From Blastococcus xanthinilyticus (GTDB lineage Bacteria; Actinomycetota; Actinomycetes; Mycobacteriales; Geodermatophilaceae): a DNA stretch of 64,000 nt. The stretch is taken from NCBI RefSeq assembly GCF_008124835.1, contig NZ_VNHW01000006.1, forward strand, positions 124,001-188,000. The letters are read 5' to 3'. Shown here piece after piece: positions 44,712-53,657 of this stretch. Under the pieces are notes generated by a model that saw only the letters and a program-made list of their open reading frames with translations, was not told the origin of the DNA and ran no database searches. Numbering within the stretch: position 1 is the stretch's first letter; each line of letters starts with the position of its first letter. The position numbers and the translations under genes were made by a program.

Positions 44712-46463
44712 TCAGCCGGCCGCGACGGTGAACTCCGCGGTGGCGAGCGAGCTCTCGAACTCGCCGAACCGGAGGGACACCTGCACCCGCCAGGCGCCCG
44801 CCGCGGGGAGCACGACCGAGGCGGTGTAGCGGCCGGCCGCCGCGAACGCCAGGGGCACGGTGCCCAGGTCCAGCTCCTCCGACGAGACCCGCGCCGACAG
44901 CGACTGGACGGTCCCGGCCGGCCCGCCGGTCGGGTCCGCCACCTCGATGGTGAGGGTGTTCGGGCCGACCGCCTGCGGGGAGAGCGCGGCCCGCACGACG
45001 ACGTCCTCCAGTCGCACGGTCTGCACACCGCCTCCTCCCGTCCCGGCGGAGGCGGCCCGCGCGACCGAGCCCTCGGGGCTCCGGTCGACCAGGAACCCGG
45101 TGACGAGGACGACGGCCACGAGGACCGCCGCCTCGGCCGCGACGGACCGGGTGACGAGCCGCGCACCGGACCGGCGGGCCGGCTCGCGGCTCGCCCGGCG
45201 GACGCGGGGCAGCAGCCGGAACCGGTTCCAGGCCGCGATGCCGACGGCGAGCGCAGCCACCCCGATCTTGAGCAGCAGCAGCTGGCCGTAACCGGTGCCG
45301 GTCAGCCCGTCCCAGGAGCCGACGAACCGCCAGGCCAGCACCGACCCGGTGACCACCAGGACGGCCAGGATGCCCGCTGCGACGCCGGAGAACCGGGCGA
45401 GCACCTCGGCGGCACCGGTCCCCCGCCCGGCGAGCTCCGGCAGGGTCAGCGCGAGCCCGACGAGCCCACCGAACCAGACGCTGCCGGCGAGCAGATGCAG
45501 CACGTCCACCCCGACGGCCAGCACCTCCGGTGACGCCGCCCGGGTGTGCCCGGTCCAGGCCGGGGCCCCGGCCGCGACCACCGCCACGGTGAGCGCGAGC
45601 CTCCCCCCGGATCGGCCGCGGCCCAGCAGCGCCACGGCCGCGACCACGCCGACGACGACCGCCGCGGTGACGCTGTGCTCGGCGGCGGACAACGACGACC
45701 AGCCCGTGCGCCCCGGGAACAGCGACGCGCCGGCGCCGACCCGGTACGACGCGGTGAGCGGCAGCACCGCGAGCCACGCCAGCGCCGTCACCACGGCTCC
45801 GGCGCGCGCCACCGTCGCGATCCGGCGCCGGGCCCGGTTCGCGGACGGGGGCAGGAACAGCGCCGCGAACCCCACCAGCCCGGTGGCCAGGAACAGGCCG
45901 GCGTAGCCCCCCCAGCGAACCAGGCTCAGCGCCGGCGGCGCCTGCGCGGCCCCGGCCGCGGCGGCCGGCGGCCGGGCGATGTCGGTGCTGGCGGCACCGA
46001 CGGAGAAGCTGAGCGACCCGTTGAGGGGATGGCCGTCCTCGGAGACCACCCGCCAGACGACGACGAGCGTCCCCTCCCCCACCGACCCGGGCAGCGTCAC
46101 GAGCAGCTCCGCGCCACCGACCGCCGCCGACGACTCGATCGCCCGCCCCCGGGCGTCGAAGACCTGGACGCCGCCGGGCACCTCGACGACCGGTTCGTCG
46201 AACGTGAACACGGCCCGGTCGGGCGCCGCCGTCAGCACCGCGCCCTCGGCGGGCGCGGTGCCGATCAGCGTCGCGTGGGCGCGGGCCGGCCCGGCCGTGC
46301 CGAGTACGAGCACCGGCACGGCCACGAGCGCGGCGAGGACCGCCAGCACGGCACGCGCCGCCCACCGGCCGGCCCGTCCCGCCCGACCGGCCGGGCCTCG
46401 GCGGGATCGGCACGTGGGCGCACGGGGAGATGGCGGCTGCGCCCCCGCCCCCGGACGATCCAC
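44712..46463 (-). CDS. CopC-CopD fusion, copper resistance/uptake protein
   Basis: A 583-residue membrane protein that joins a CopC domain, the CopD permease and a C-terminal YtkA/FixH-like beta domain. After a signal segment the mature N-terminus begins with His (ARAHATLIGTAPAEGAVL), the copper ligand of CopC; the second site is SEDGHPLNGSLSFSVG. CopD has about eight helices with SVWFGGLVGLALTLPEL and MTGSVLAWR-like VTGSVLAWRFVG. The last domain (about 490-583) is extracytoplasmic. GTG 46463 is used. It follows the aldehyde dehydrogenase by 13 bp but its function is not obviously linked to it. Confidence 0.88.
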   Translation of the reverse strand: MDRPGAGAQPPSPRAPTCRSRRGPAGRAGRAGRWAARAVLAVLAALVAVPVLVLGTAGPARAHATLIGTAPAEGAVLTAAPDRAVFTFDEPVVEVPGGVQVFDARGRAIESSAAVGGAELLVTLPGSVGEGTLVVVWRVVSEDGHPLNGSLSFSVGAASTDIARPPAAAAGAAQAPPALSLVRWGGYAGLFLATGLVGFAALFLPPSANRARRRIATVARAGAVVTALAWLAVLPLTASYRVGAGASLFPGRTGWSSLSAAEHSVTAAVVVGVVAAVALLGRGRSGGRLALTVAVVAAGAPAWTGHTRAASPEVLAVGVDVLHLLAGSVWFGGLVGLALTLPELAGRGTGAAEVLARFSGVAAGILAVLVVTGSVLAWRFVGSWDGLTGTGYGQLLLLKIGVAALAVGIAAWNRFRLLPRVRRASREPARRSGARLVTRSVAAEAAVLVAVVLVTGFLVDRSPEGSVARAASAGTGGGGVQTVRLEDVVVRAALSPQAVGPNTLTIEVADPTGGPAGTVQSLSARVSSEELDLGTVPLAFAAAGRYTASVVLPAAGAWRVQVSLRFGEFESSLATAEFTVAAG

Positions 46464-46476
46464 GTGCCGGCCGCCG

Positions 46477-47973
46477 TCAGCTGATGTCGGCGATGACGGT
46501 CTTGAGCTCGGTGAAGTCGTCGAGGCCGAACGAGCCGAGCTCGCGTCCCCAGCCGGACTCCTTGAACCCACCGCGCGGGAGCACCACGTCGTCGGCGTGC
46601 CAGGTGTTCAGCCACACGGTGCCCGCCCGCAGGGCCGCGCCCGCCCGGTGCGCCCGGCCCGAGTCGCGCGTCCAGACACCGGCAGCCAGCCCGTACCGGG
46701 TGTCGTTGGCCAGCCGAAACACCTCCTCCTCGGTATCGAACGGCGTCGCGGTGACCACCGGGCCGAAGACCTCCAGCCGCTGCATCGGGGCGTCCTCCCC
46801 GACGCCGGTGAGCAGCGTGGGCTGCATGAAGAAGCCCTCGTCGCGGCCCCGGGCACCGCCGGCCACGGCGGTGGCGCCGTCAGCCATGCTGCGCTCCACG
46901 TGGCCGAGCACCATCGCCTGCTGCTCGGCGGTGATGAGCGGCCCCATGTCGGTGGCCGGGTCGAAGCCGCTGCCGAGGGTGATGCCCCGGGCGACCTCGG
47001 CGATCCCGGCCACCACCTCGTCGAACACGTCCCGCTGGACGTAGAGGCGTGAGCCGTTCACGCAGCACTGGCCCTGGTTGAAGAACCCCGCGTGCGCCGA
47101 CCCCGCGATGGCCGCAGGCAGATCGGCGTCGGCGAAGATGATGTTGGGCGCCTTGCCGCCGAGCTCGAGCGACACCTTCTTCAGGTTGCCGGCGGCCGCG
47201 GCGACGATGCGCTTACCGGTCTCGGTCGAGCCGGTGAAAGCGACCTTGTCGACGTTCGGGTGGGCGACAATCGCCGCCCCGGCGTCCCCGAACCCGGTGA
47301 CGATGTTGAGCACGCCGGTCGGGAGCCCGGCCTCGAGCAGCAGCTCCCCCAGCCGCAGGGCCGACAGCGGGGTCTGCTCGGCCGGCTTGAGCACCACGGT
47401 GTTCCCGGCCGTCAGCGACGGGATCACCTTGAAGCAGGCCATCGTCAACGGGAAGTTCCACGGGACGATCGCGCCGACCACCCCGACAGGCTCGCGCACG
47501 GTGTAGGCGAGGTAACTGCGGTCCTCGGTGGACATCGGGATGGTGGTGCCTTCGATCTTGGTGGCCCAGCCCGCGAAGTAGCGGAACAGCTCGGCCGCGA
47601 CGCCGACGTCCCCGAGGGCGCTGGCGATCGGCTTGCCGTTGTCGAGGGTCTCCAGCTGGGCGAGCTCCTCGGCGTGGGCGTCGATCAGCTCGGCGGTGCG
47701 CCAGAGGAGCCGGGCACGCTGCCGGGGCGTCGTGCGCCGCCACGCCGAGCCGGGCTCGAACGCCGCGCGGGCGGCCCGGACGGCGCGGTCGACGTCGCCC
47801 TCGTCGGCCTGCGGAACGCTAGTGAGCACCTGGCCGGTGGCGGGGTCGAGGGTGTCGAAGGTGCGGCCGGACGCGGCCGGCACCCACTCGTCGCCGATCA
47901 GCATCCGCCGCTCTGCGGCGAGGAAGGCCGACACGGCGGGCAGCAGGTCGGTGCGGGGCAGGGTGGTGGTCAC
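46477..47973 (-). CDS. Aldehyde dehydrogenase family protein
   Basis: A 498-residue NAD(P)-dependent aldehyde dehydrogenase with all catalytic elements: PWNFPLTMACFKVIPSLTAG with the catalytic Asn, VAFTGSTETGKRIV, the Glu in SLELGGKAPNIIFADADL, and the nucleophile Cys in FFNQGQCCVNGSRL. The sequence is of the betaine-aldehyde/general ALDH type, and the substrate cannot be assigned. An 18-bp site very similar to the one between kdgK and iclR lies 29 bp upstream, so it probably belongs to the uronate regulon. Confidence 0.9.
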   Translation of the reverse strand: MTTTLPRTDLLPAVSAFLAAERRMLIGDEWVPAASGRTFDTLDPATGQVLTSVPQADEGDVDRAVRAARAAFEPGSAWRRTTPRQRARLLWRTAELIDAHAEELAQLETLDNGKPIASALGDVGVAAELFRYFAGWATKIEGTTIPMSTEDRSYLAYTVREPVGVVGAIVPWNFPLTMACFKVIPSLTAGNTVVLKPAEQTPLSALRLGELLLEAGLPTGVLNIVTGFGDAGAAIVAHPNVDKVAFTGSTETGKRIVAAAAGNLKKVSLELGGKAPNIIFADADLPAAIAGSAHAGFFNQGQCCVNGSRLYVQRDVFDEVVAGIAEVARGITLGSGFDPATDMGPLITAEQQAMVLGHVERSMADGATAVAGGARGRDEGFFMQPTLLTGVGEDAPMQRLEVFGPVVTATPFDTEEEVFRLANDTRYGLAAGVWTRDSGRAHRAGAALRAGTVWLNTWHADDVVLPRGGFKESGWGRELGSFGLDDFTELKTVIADIS

Positions 47974-48001
47974 GAGGGCCTCCGGTGGTCTCGGTGCGGG
48001 C

Positions 48002-48019
48002 TTCTGACGTATGGGAACA
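48002..48019. promoter_or_regulatory. Second copy of the IclR-type operator, upstream of ALDH
   Basis: TTCTGACGTATGGGAACA matches TGTTCACGTATGCGAACA (56170-56187) at 14 of 18 positions, with ACGTATG and GAACA conserved. It lies 29-46 bp upstream of the ALDH start in the 79-bp gap after the ABC permease. Confidence 0.55.
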
Positions 48020-48052
48020 GGTGGGTACGGGCGGCGCGGAGCAGCCGGGTGG

Positions 48053-49057
48053 TCATTTGAGGACGTCGAGCTTGGTGCGGTCGATCGTCACGGCGACCGC
48101 GCCGATGATCAGGACGCCGTAGATGATCGACTCGAATCCGGCGTCGACCCCGATCAGCGACAGGCCGACACGGAGGACGATGACGATGAGCGCGCCGATG
48201 ACGGTCCGGCCGATGCCGCCGAACCCACCGGTGATAGCGGTGCCGCCGACGACGACCGCGGCGACCGCGGGCAGGAGCAGCGTGGCGCCGAGGCTGGGCG
48301 CGCCGCTGAACGTCCGGGCGACGAGCAGCACCCCGGCCAGGCCGGCGCAGGCGCCCGAGGTGGTGAACGCCGCGACCTTCACCGCGCCCACCGGGATGCC
48401 GGCGAGCCGGGCGGCCTGCTCGGCGTGGCCCACCGCGCGCACCCACCGGCCGGCGGGCGTCAGGCGGAGCACCGAACCGAGCACCACGACGGCGCCCAGG
48501 GCGATCAGCACCGCGCTCGGCAGGCCGGCGACCGTCGTGAAGGCCCACCGGATCGCGTCCACGTCGCTGACGGGCACGGTCCTGGCGCCGGAGATCACCA
48601 GAGCGATGCCCGACCACAGGGCCAGGCCACCCAGGGTGACGATGAAGGAGTTGACCTTGGCCTTGACGTGCACCAGGCCCTGCACCGCCCCGGCGAGGGC
48701 GGCGACGGCGATCACCGGCACCGCGGCGGCCGCCCCGAACAGCGGGATCCACATCGCGAACAGCACCGAGGACAGCGCCGCCAGGGCCGCGATCGACAGG
48801 TCGATGCCCCCGCAGAGGATGACCACGGTGACCCCGATGGCCAGCACCATCAGCGGCGCGGCGCTGTCGGCGATGGCCAGCAGGCTGTCCGGCGAGAGCA
48901 GGTCGGGGTTGCGCGTCGACAGGGCGAGGAGGAGTAGCACCAGCACGGCACCGGGCATGACCAGCAGCGCCAGGTCGCGCCGCGACCGGCGCGCCGCCCC
49001 GGAGGCCGGGCCGTCGTCGTCCCCCGGTCCGGTCGTCTCGACAGCGGTCTCGGTCAC
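48053..49057 (-). CDS. Sugar ABC transporter permease, RbsC-like
   Basis: A 334-residue permease of the CUT2 (ribose/xylose) class from GTG 49057, overlapping the ATPase gene. Features are VILCGGIDLSIAALAALSSV, the conserved loop GRWVRAVGHAEQAARLAGIP and TAITGGFGGIGRTVIGALIV. About eight to ten helices. It is the second permease of the operon and probably forms a heterodimer with the product of 50607-51698. Confidence 0.9.
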   Translation of the reverse strand: MTETAVETTGPGDDDGPASGAARRSRRDLALLVMPGAVLVLLLLALSTRNPDLLSPDSLLAIADSAAPLMVLAIGVTVVILCGGIDLSIAALAALSSVLFAMWIPLFGAAAAVPVIAVAALAGAVQGLVHVKAKVNSFIVTLGGLALWSGIALVISGARTVPVSDVDAIRWAFTTVAGLPSAVLIALGAVVVLGSVLRLTPAGRWVRAVGHAEQAARLAGIPVGAVKVAAFTTSGACAGLAGVLLVARTFSGAPSLGATLLLPAVAAVVVGGTAITGGFGGIGRTVIGALIVIVLRVGLSLIGVDAGFESIIYGVLIIGAVAVTIDRTKLDVLK

Positions 49058-50607
49058 ACCATCGCCTCCATGATCGCTACGGGGTCGGGCTTGCCCCCAC
49101 GGGGCGCGTCGAGGCAGGCGGTGATCCGCCCGTCCTTCATCACCAGGACGCGGTGGCTCATGGCCAGCGCCTCCTCCAAGGTGTCCGACAGCAGCAGGAC
49201 GGCGCAGCCGGAGGCGGCGAGCTCGCGGATGAGCTCGTAGACCTCCGACTTCGCCCCCACGTCGAGGCCACGGGTCGGGTGGTCCAGGATCAGCAGCCGC
49301 AGGCCCTCCGAGACCATCCAGCGGGCGAGGACGACCTTCTGCTGGTTGCCGCCGGACAGGGTGCCGATGGCGGTGTCCCCCGACGGCGTCCGGATGCCGA
49401 GGCGGCGCACCCACGTGTCCACCAGCTCCCGCTCGCGGCGGCCGTCGATCAGCGGGCCCCGGCAGACGGTCCCGACGTGGGCCATCGACAGGTTCTCCGT
49501 GACCGACATGGAGCTGACCACCCCCTCGGTGCGCCGCTCCGACGGCACGTACCCGACGCCGGCGAGGACGGCCGCCCGCGGTGAGTCCAGGCGCAGGGGT
49601 CTGCCGTCGAGCAGCACCTGGCCGCGGGCGCCCGGCATCGCCCCGAACAGGGCGCGGCACAGCTCCTCGCGACCGGAGCCCTGGACGCCGGCCACACCGA
49701 GGACCTCGCCGGAGCGGATCTCGAAGGAGACCTTGTCGCACCCGGCCGTCTGCAGCTCCCGGACCGACAGCCGGACGTCTCCGGCCGGCTCCTGCTGGGC
49801 GTCGTCGTGGTAATGGCTGCCGGTCGACTCCCGCCCGACCAGCAGGTGGTGGAGATCGGTGGCGTCGACCTCGGCCGGGTCCACCTCGGCGACGACGCGG
49901 CCGTTGCGCAGCACGTAGACCCGGTCGGAGATCTCCAGGACCTCGTCGAGGCGGTGGGAGACGAACACGACCGACGCGCGCTCGCGCAGCCGGCGCACCT
50001 GGGCGAAGAGGGTCTCGACCTCCTCCCGCTCCAGGACGCTGGTGGGCTCGTCGAGCAGCACCACCGGCTCGTGCGCCGTGCGCTCCTCCAGCGCCAGCAC
50101 CTTCGCCACCTCGACCATCTGGCGTTGGGCGAACGTCAGGCTGTCGGTGCGGGCACGCGGGGAGACGGCGGAGCCGATCTTGTCCAGCTGCACCTGCGCC
50201 AGCTCGGCCATGCGGTGCCACCGGAACAGCCCGCCCCGGACCCCTGCCCCCTCGGCACCGAGCAGGATGTTCTCGGCGACGCTGATGTTGGGGACCAGCG
50301 ACTGCTCCTGGAACACCATGCCGATCCCGACCGAGGCGGCATGTGCGACACCGCGCAGCCGGACCTCCTCGCCGCGGACGACGATGGAGCCGGAATCGGG
50401 CTGCGCCAGGCCGACCAGCGACTTCAGCAGGGTCGACTTCCCGGCCCCGTTCTCGCCGATGAGCCCGACGACCTCGCGGGGGCGCACCTCCAGGACCATG
50501 CCGTCGAGGGCCAGGACGCCGGGGTAGCGCTTGGTCAGGCCGCGCACGGCCAGGACCGGAGCAGTCGACCGGGAGGCGTCCGGTGCGATCGGCGCGTGGT
50601 TCGACAT
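49054..50607 (-). CDS. Sugar ABC transporter ATP-binding protein, two-domain RbsA-like
   Basis: A 517-residue protein with two nucleotide-binding domains. Domain 1: Walker A GENGAGKSTLLKSL, signature LTFAQRQMVEVAKVL, Walker B VVLLDEPTSVLE. Domain 2: degenerate Walker A GVQGSGREELCRAL and signature LSGGNQQKVVLARWM, usual for this class, and Walker B LLILDHPTRGLDVG with His where Glu is common. So hydrolysis is probably carried by the first site. ATG 50607 shares a base with the stop of the upstream permease. CUT2 importers take up monosaccharides, which fits the kdu genes next to it. Confidence 0.93.
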   Translation of the reverse strand: MSNHAPIAPDASRSTAPVLAVRGLTKRYPGVLALDGMVLEVRPREVVGLIGENGAGKSTLLKSLVGLAQPDSGSIVVRGEEVRLRGVAHAASVGIGMVFQEQSLVPNISVAENILLGAEGAGVRGGLFRWHRMAELAQVQLDKIGSAVSPRARTDSLTFAQRQMVEVAKVLALEERTAHEPVVLLDEPTSVLEREEVETLFAQVRRLRERASVVFVSHRLDEVLEISDRVYVLRNGRVVAEVDPAEVDATDLHHLLVGRESTGSHYHDDAQQEPAGDVRLSVRELQTAGCDKVSFEIRSGEVLGVAGVQGSGREELCRALFGAMPGARGQVLLDGRPLRLDSPRAAVLAGVGYVPSERRTEGVVSSMSVTENLSMAHVGTVCRGPLIDGRRERELVDTWVRRLGIRTPSGDTAIGTLSGGNQQKVVLARWMVSEGLRLLILDHPTRGLDVGAKSEVYELIRELAASGCAVLLLSDTLEEALAMSHRVLVMKDGRITACLDAPRGGKPDPVAIMEAMV

Positions 50608-51698
50608 CACTTGACCACTCCCAGACGGCGGCGCACGGGCCAGGTGGCGACGGCGACCGCGAGGACGACGATGACGCCCTGGACCGCCTGTTGGACGTAA
50701 GGGCTGACGCCGGTGAGGATCAGGCCGTTGGCCAGCACCGTGAGGGCCAGCACGCCGATCATCGACTGCAGGACACCGCCGCGGCCGCCCGAGAGCAGGG
50801 TCCCGCCGATGACCGCCGCGGTGATGGCGGCGAAGTCCGTCCCGGCACCGGCCTCGACAACACCCGAGCCCAGCCGGGCGGTGAGCATGACCGCGCCGAG
50901 GCCGTAGAAGGCGCCGGCCACCCCGAAGGCCAGGGTCTTGTACCTGGCGACGGGGACGCCCGACAGGAGGACGATGTCCTCCGCTCCGCCGATGGCCGCG
51001 GCGTACCGGCCGATGCGGGTCCAGCGCTGAATGGCCCAGCCCAGCGCGACGGCCGCCACGGCGAGCAGGCTCATGACGGTGAACCCGCCGATCCGGTGCG
51101 CGGCCCACGCACCGAGGCCCTCGTCGAGCACGACGGGGCGGACGCCGGCGAACAGGATGGTGGCGATGCCGAGGCCGATGGCCGACATCCCCAGCGTCGT
51201 CATGAACGTCGGGATCCGCAGCCGGGTCGACAGCACGCCCGACAGCAGCCCGAACCCCGCCCCCAGCAGGATCGTGAGGCCGATCCCCAGCAGTCCGAGG
51301 TCCTGGGTGTTCCGCGAGTTGGCCACCAGGAGCGAGACGGTCATGGCGCACGCACCGATGACGCCGGGCAGGCTCAAGTCGATGGCGCCGAGCAACAGCA
51401 CGAAGGTGATGCCGGTCGCCAGGACGGCGAGAACCGCCGCCGCGTCGATGATCTGCTGGAGGTTGCCGACGGTGCGGAACTGCGGGCTGATGGCGGCGAA
51501 CACCACGACCAGCACCGCCAGGGCGATGAGCGAGGCCCGGGTCTGCACGACGTCGGCGCTGCGGGTCGCACGTGCCCGGCCCGACGTCGTGCCCGGGGCG
51601 TCTCCGTTCCCCCCGCCCGCCCCCGGGGCCGGCGCATCCGCGAGGGGCGCCGGCTCCAGGGAACGGGTCGGAGCATGCGGTGTGGTGTCGCCGGCCAT
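50607..51698 (-). CDS. Sugar ABC transporter permease, RbsC-like
   Basis: A 363-residue CUT2 permease, ATG 51698 with TGATG overlap to the binding-protein stop (GTG 51701 also possible). A long Pro/Ala/Gly-rich N-terminal tail (about 40 residues) precedes TRASLIALAVLVVVFAAISP. Conserved LLLGAIDLSLPGVIGACAMT, RIGRYAAAIGGAEDIVLLSG and GGTLLSGGRGGVLQSMIGVL. About nine helices. Pairs with the permease at 48053-49057. Confidence 0.9.
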   Translation of the reverse strand: MAGDTTPHAPTRSLEPAPLADAPAPGAGGGNGDAPGTTSGRARATRSADVVQTRASLIALAVLVVVFAAISPQFRTVGNLQQIIDAAAVLAVLATGITFVLLLGAIDLSLPGVIGACAMTVSLLVANSRNTQDLGLLGIGLTILLGAGFGLLSGVLSTRLRIPTFMTTLGMSAIGLGIATILFAGVRPVVLDEGLGAWAAHRIGGFTVMSLLAVAAVALGWAIQRWTRIGRYAAAIGGAEDIVLLSGVPVARYKTLAFGVAGAFYGLGAVMLTARLGSGVVEAGAGTDFAAITAAVIGGTLLSGGRGGVLQSMIGVLALTVLANGLILTGVSPYVQQAVQGVIVVLAVAVATWPVRRRLGVVK

Positions 51699-52804
51699 CA
51701 CGACGCGGCGATCGGACCAGTCGCGCGGCTGAACAGCGAGTCGCAGTCGAACTCCGACATGTCGAGCTGGGGGTCGGAGAACTCCTGGACGTTGTCCTCG
51801 GTGATGAGGAACTGCTCGGCGAAGAAGGCGCGGTCGTCGGCGTCGATGCTCGCGACGTCGAGCTCACCGGTGGCCGCGCAGTAGCCCATGGCCAGACCCA
51901 CGGCGCCCTGCCACGGACCGTCGCTGGACACGGTCGCGGTCATGCTGCCGTCGGCGATCGCCTCGAGGGCCTCGGGGACGGCGTCGATGCCGGCGACGGC
52001 GACCCCGTCGACGCCCGCGGCCTCGAGCGCCTGGACGGCACCCAGGGCCATGTCGTCGTTGGCGGCCCAGACGCCGCCCACCTTGTCACCGTGCTGGGTG
52101 AGCAGGGTGCGGGTGACCTCGAGAGCCGTCGCGCGGTCGAAGTCCGCGGTCTGGTCGTCGAGCAGCTCGATGTCGGGGTACTCCTCGAGCGCCTTCTGGA
52201 GGCCCAGGAACCGGTCCTGCGCCGCCGCGGTGTCGAGGATGCCCTGCAGGGCGATGACCCCGCCGCTGCCGCCCATCTCCTCGAAGAGCGCCTTGGCGAT
52301 CTGGTAGCCGGACTCGACGCCGTCGTAGGTCAGGTGGGCGATCCACCGCTCGTACTCGGTCGGGTCCAGGTCGGCCGGCTTGTTCCACTGCGTGACCAGC
52401 CAGGCATCGGCACTGTCCGCCGCGTTCACGATCGGGGTCGTGTCGCTGTCGCCGTTGGGCAGCGCGTTGATGACCGTGCACGACGCGTCGCCCGAGGCGA
52501 GCACCTGGCGGATCTGCTCCTGCTGCTGCTGGGAGTCCCCGTCGTAGGTCAGCTTCTGCTGCTCGAGGCCCACGGATTCCGCGAAGGCGTCACCGCCCGC
52601 GAGCCACGCCGCCTCGTAGGGGTTGGTCTGGTTGCGGACCTGGCCGACGAGCGTGATGTCCTCGGGCGCGCAGTTCCCGGTCGAACCGGAGCCCTCCCCT
52701 TCCGCCTCCGCCGACGACTCGCCGCCGCAGGCCGACAGGGCGAGCGCCACGACGACGCTACCGATCAGTGCTGTGCCGCGAGTGCGGTTCATCCGTGCTG
52801 CCAT
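51698..52804 (-). CDS. Sugar ABC transporter substrate-binding lipoprotein
   Basis: A 368-residue type I periplasmic-binding-protein-like lipoprotein. Signal peptide with lipobox ALSAC (Cys at about 26), acidic linker, then the two-lobe fold: QVRNQTNPYEAAWLAGGDAF, NALPNGDSDTTPIVNAADSA, GVWAANDDMALGAVQALEAA and GIDAVPEALEAIADGSMTAT. GGAGA lies 9 nt before ATG 52804. It follows kduD after a 79-bp gap with a hairpin, so its level may be tuned separately. Ligand probably an uronate-type sugar, by context only. Confidence 0.9.
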   Translation of the reverse strand: MAARMNRTRGTALIGSVVVALALSACGGESSAEAEGEGSGSTGNCAPEDITLVGQVRNQTNPYEAAWLAGGDAFAESVGLEQQKLTYDGDSQQQQEQIRQVLASGDASCTVINALPNGDSDTTPIVNAADSADAWLVTQWNKPADLDPTEYERWIAHLTYDGVESGYQIAKALFEEMGGSGGVIALQGILDTAAAQDRFLGLQKALEEYPDIELLDDQTADFDRATALEVTRTLLTQHGDKVGGVWAANDDMALGAVQALEAAGVDGVAVAGIDAVPEALEAIADGSMTATVSSDGPWQGAVGLAMGYCAATGELDVASIDADDRAFFAEQFLITEDNVQEFSDPQLDMSEFDCDSLFSRATGPIAAS

Positions 52805-52833
52805 GACGGGTCATCTCCTTTGTGGTGCGCAGT

Positions 52834-52858
52834 GACCGGGGGCTCGTGCCCCCTGGTC
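52834..52858 (-). terminator. Hairpin between kduD and the binding-protein gene
   Basis: GACCGGGGGC (52834-52843) pairs with GCCCCCTGGTC (52848-52858) with one bulged T and a TCGT loop. It lies inside the presumed kdg/kdu-ABC transcript and could be a terminator, an attenuator or an mRNA-stabilising stem that raises the level of the binding protein. Confidence 0.5.
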
Positions 52859-52883
52859 GGGTCCTCTCCTCCAGCCGGTCGCA

Positions 52884-53657
52884 CTACCTCGCCATCCATC
52901 CCCCGTCGACGACGAGCACGTGCCCGTTGACGTAGTCGGAGGCGCTCGAGGCGAGGAAGACGGCCGCGCCGACCAGGTCCTCGGGGCGCCCCCAGCGCTC
53001 CGCCGGGATCCGGCTGTCGATGCTGCGGCGACGCTCCGCGTCCTCGCGGAGAGGGGCGGTGTTGTCGGTCTCGATGTAGCCGGGAGCGATGGCGTTGATC
53101 TGCACCCCGGCGGCGGCCCACTCGTTGGCCAGCGCCCGGGTCAACCCCGCGACGGCGTGCTTGCTGGCCGCGTAGGAGGTGACGCGCAGCCCGCCCTGGA
53201 ACGACAGCAGGCTCGCGACGTTGATCACCTTGCCGGCGCCGCGCTCCAGCATCGGGCGGGCCAGCACCCGGGTGAGCTGGAACAGCGAGGTCAGGTTGAC
53301 GTCGACGACCGCGTTCCACGCGGCCAGGTCGACGTCGACGGCGTCGTCCCGGGCAATCGCCCCGGCGTTGTTGACCAGCACGTCGACGGGCCCGGGCAGC
53401 CGGTCGAGCAGGCCGGCGCCGATGTCCGCCGGGCTGGAGAGATCCAGGTCGACGGTGGAGGCGGCCGCGCCCATGCCGGCCAGCGCCTCCAGCGTGCCCT
53501 CGCTTCTCCCCGGCCGTCCGGCCAGGACGATCTCCGCGCCCGCCGCGGCGAGGCCGACGGCCAGCGCGCGCCCGATCCCGCGCCCGGCGCCGGTGACCAG
53601 CGCCCGTCGGCCGGCGAGCGAGAAGGCCCCCAGCGCGGCGGCCGGACCGGCGGTCAC
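52884..53657 (-). CDS. kduD: Short-chain dehydrogenase, KduD-like
   Basis: A 257-residue NAD(P)-dependent SDR; start GTG 53657 overlaps the kduI stop. Cofactor motif TGAGRGIGRALAVGL, NNAG motif LVNNAGAIARDD, catalytic Ser in INVASLLSFQGG, Tyr and Lys in SYAASKHAVAGL. As KduD it would reduce 2,5-diketo-3-deoxygluconate to 2-keto-3-deoxygluconate. The assignment rests on family resemblance and on its place between kduI and the transporter. Confidence 0.85.
   Translation of the reverse strand: MTAGPAAALGAFSLAGRRALVTGAGRGIGRALAVGLAAAGAEIVLAGRPGRSEGTLEALAGMGAAASTVDLDLSSPADIGAGLLDRLPGPVDVLVNNAGAIARDDAVDVDLAAWNAVVDVNLTSLFQLTRVLARPMLERGAGKVINVASLLSFQGGLRVTSYAASKHAVAGLTRALANEWAAAGVQINAIAPGYIETDNTAPLREDAERRRSIDSRIPAERWGRPEDLVGAAVFLASSASDYVNGHVLVVDGGWMAR

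Noticed and set aside
43142..45166. A continuous 674-codon minus-strand frame that seems to fuse CopD-region sequence, an NTF2-like start and an ArsR domain
   Set aside because: Three different genes lie in other frames or are separately started; only the NTF2-like/MFS join (44111-44590) and ArsR (43142-43492) are in this frame, and ArsR has its own overlapping start.
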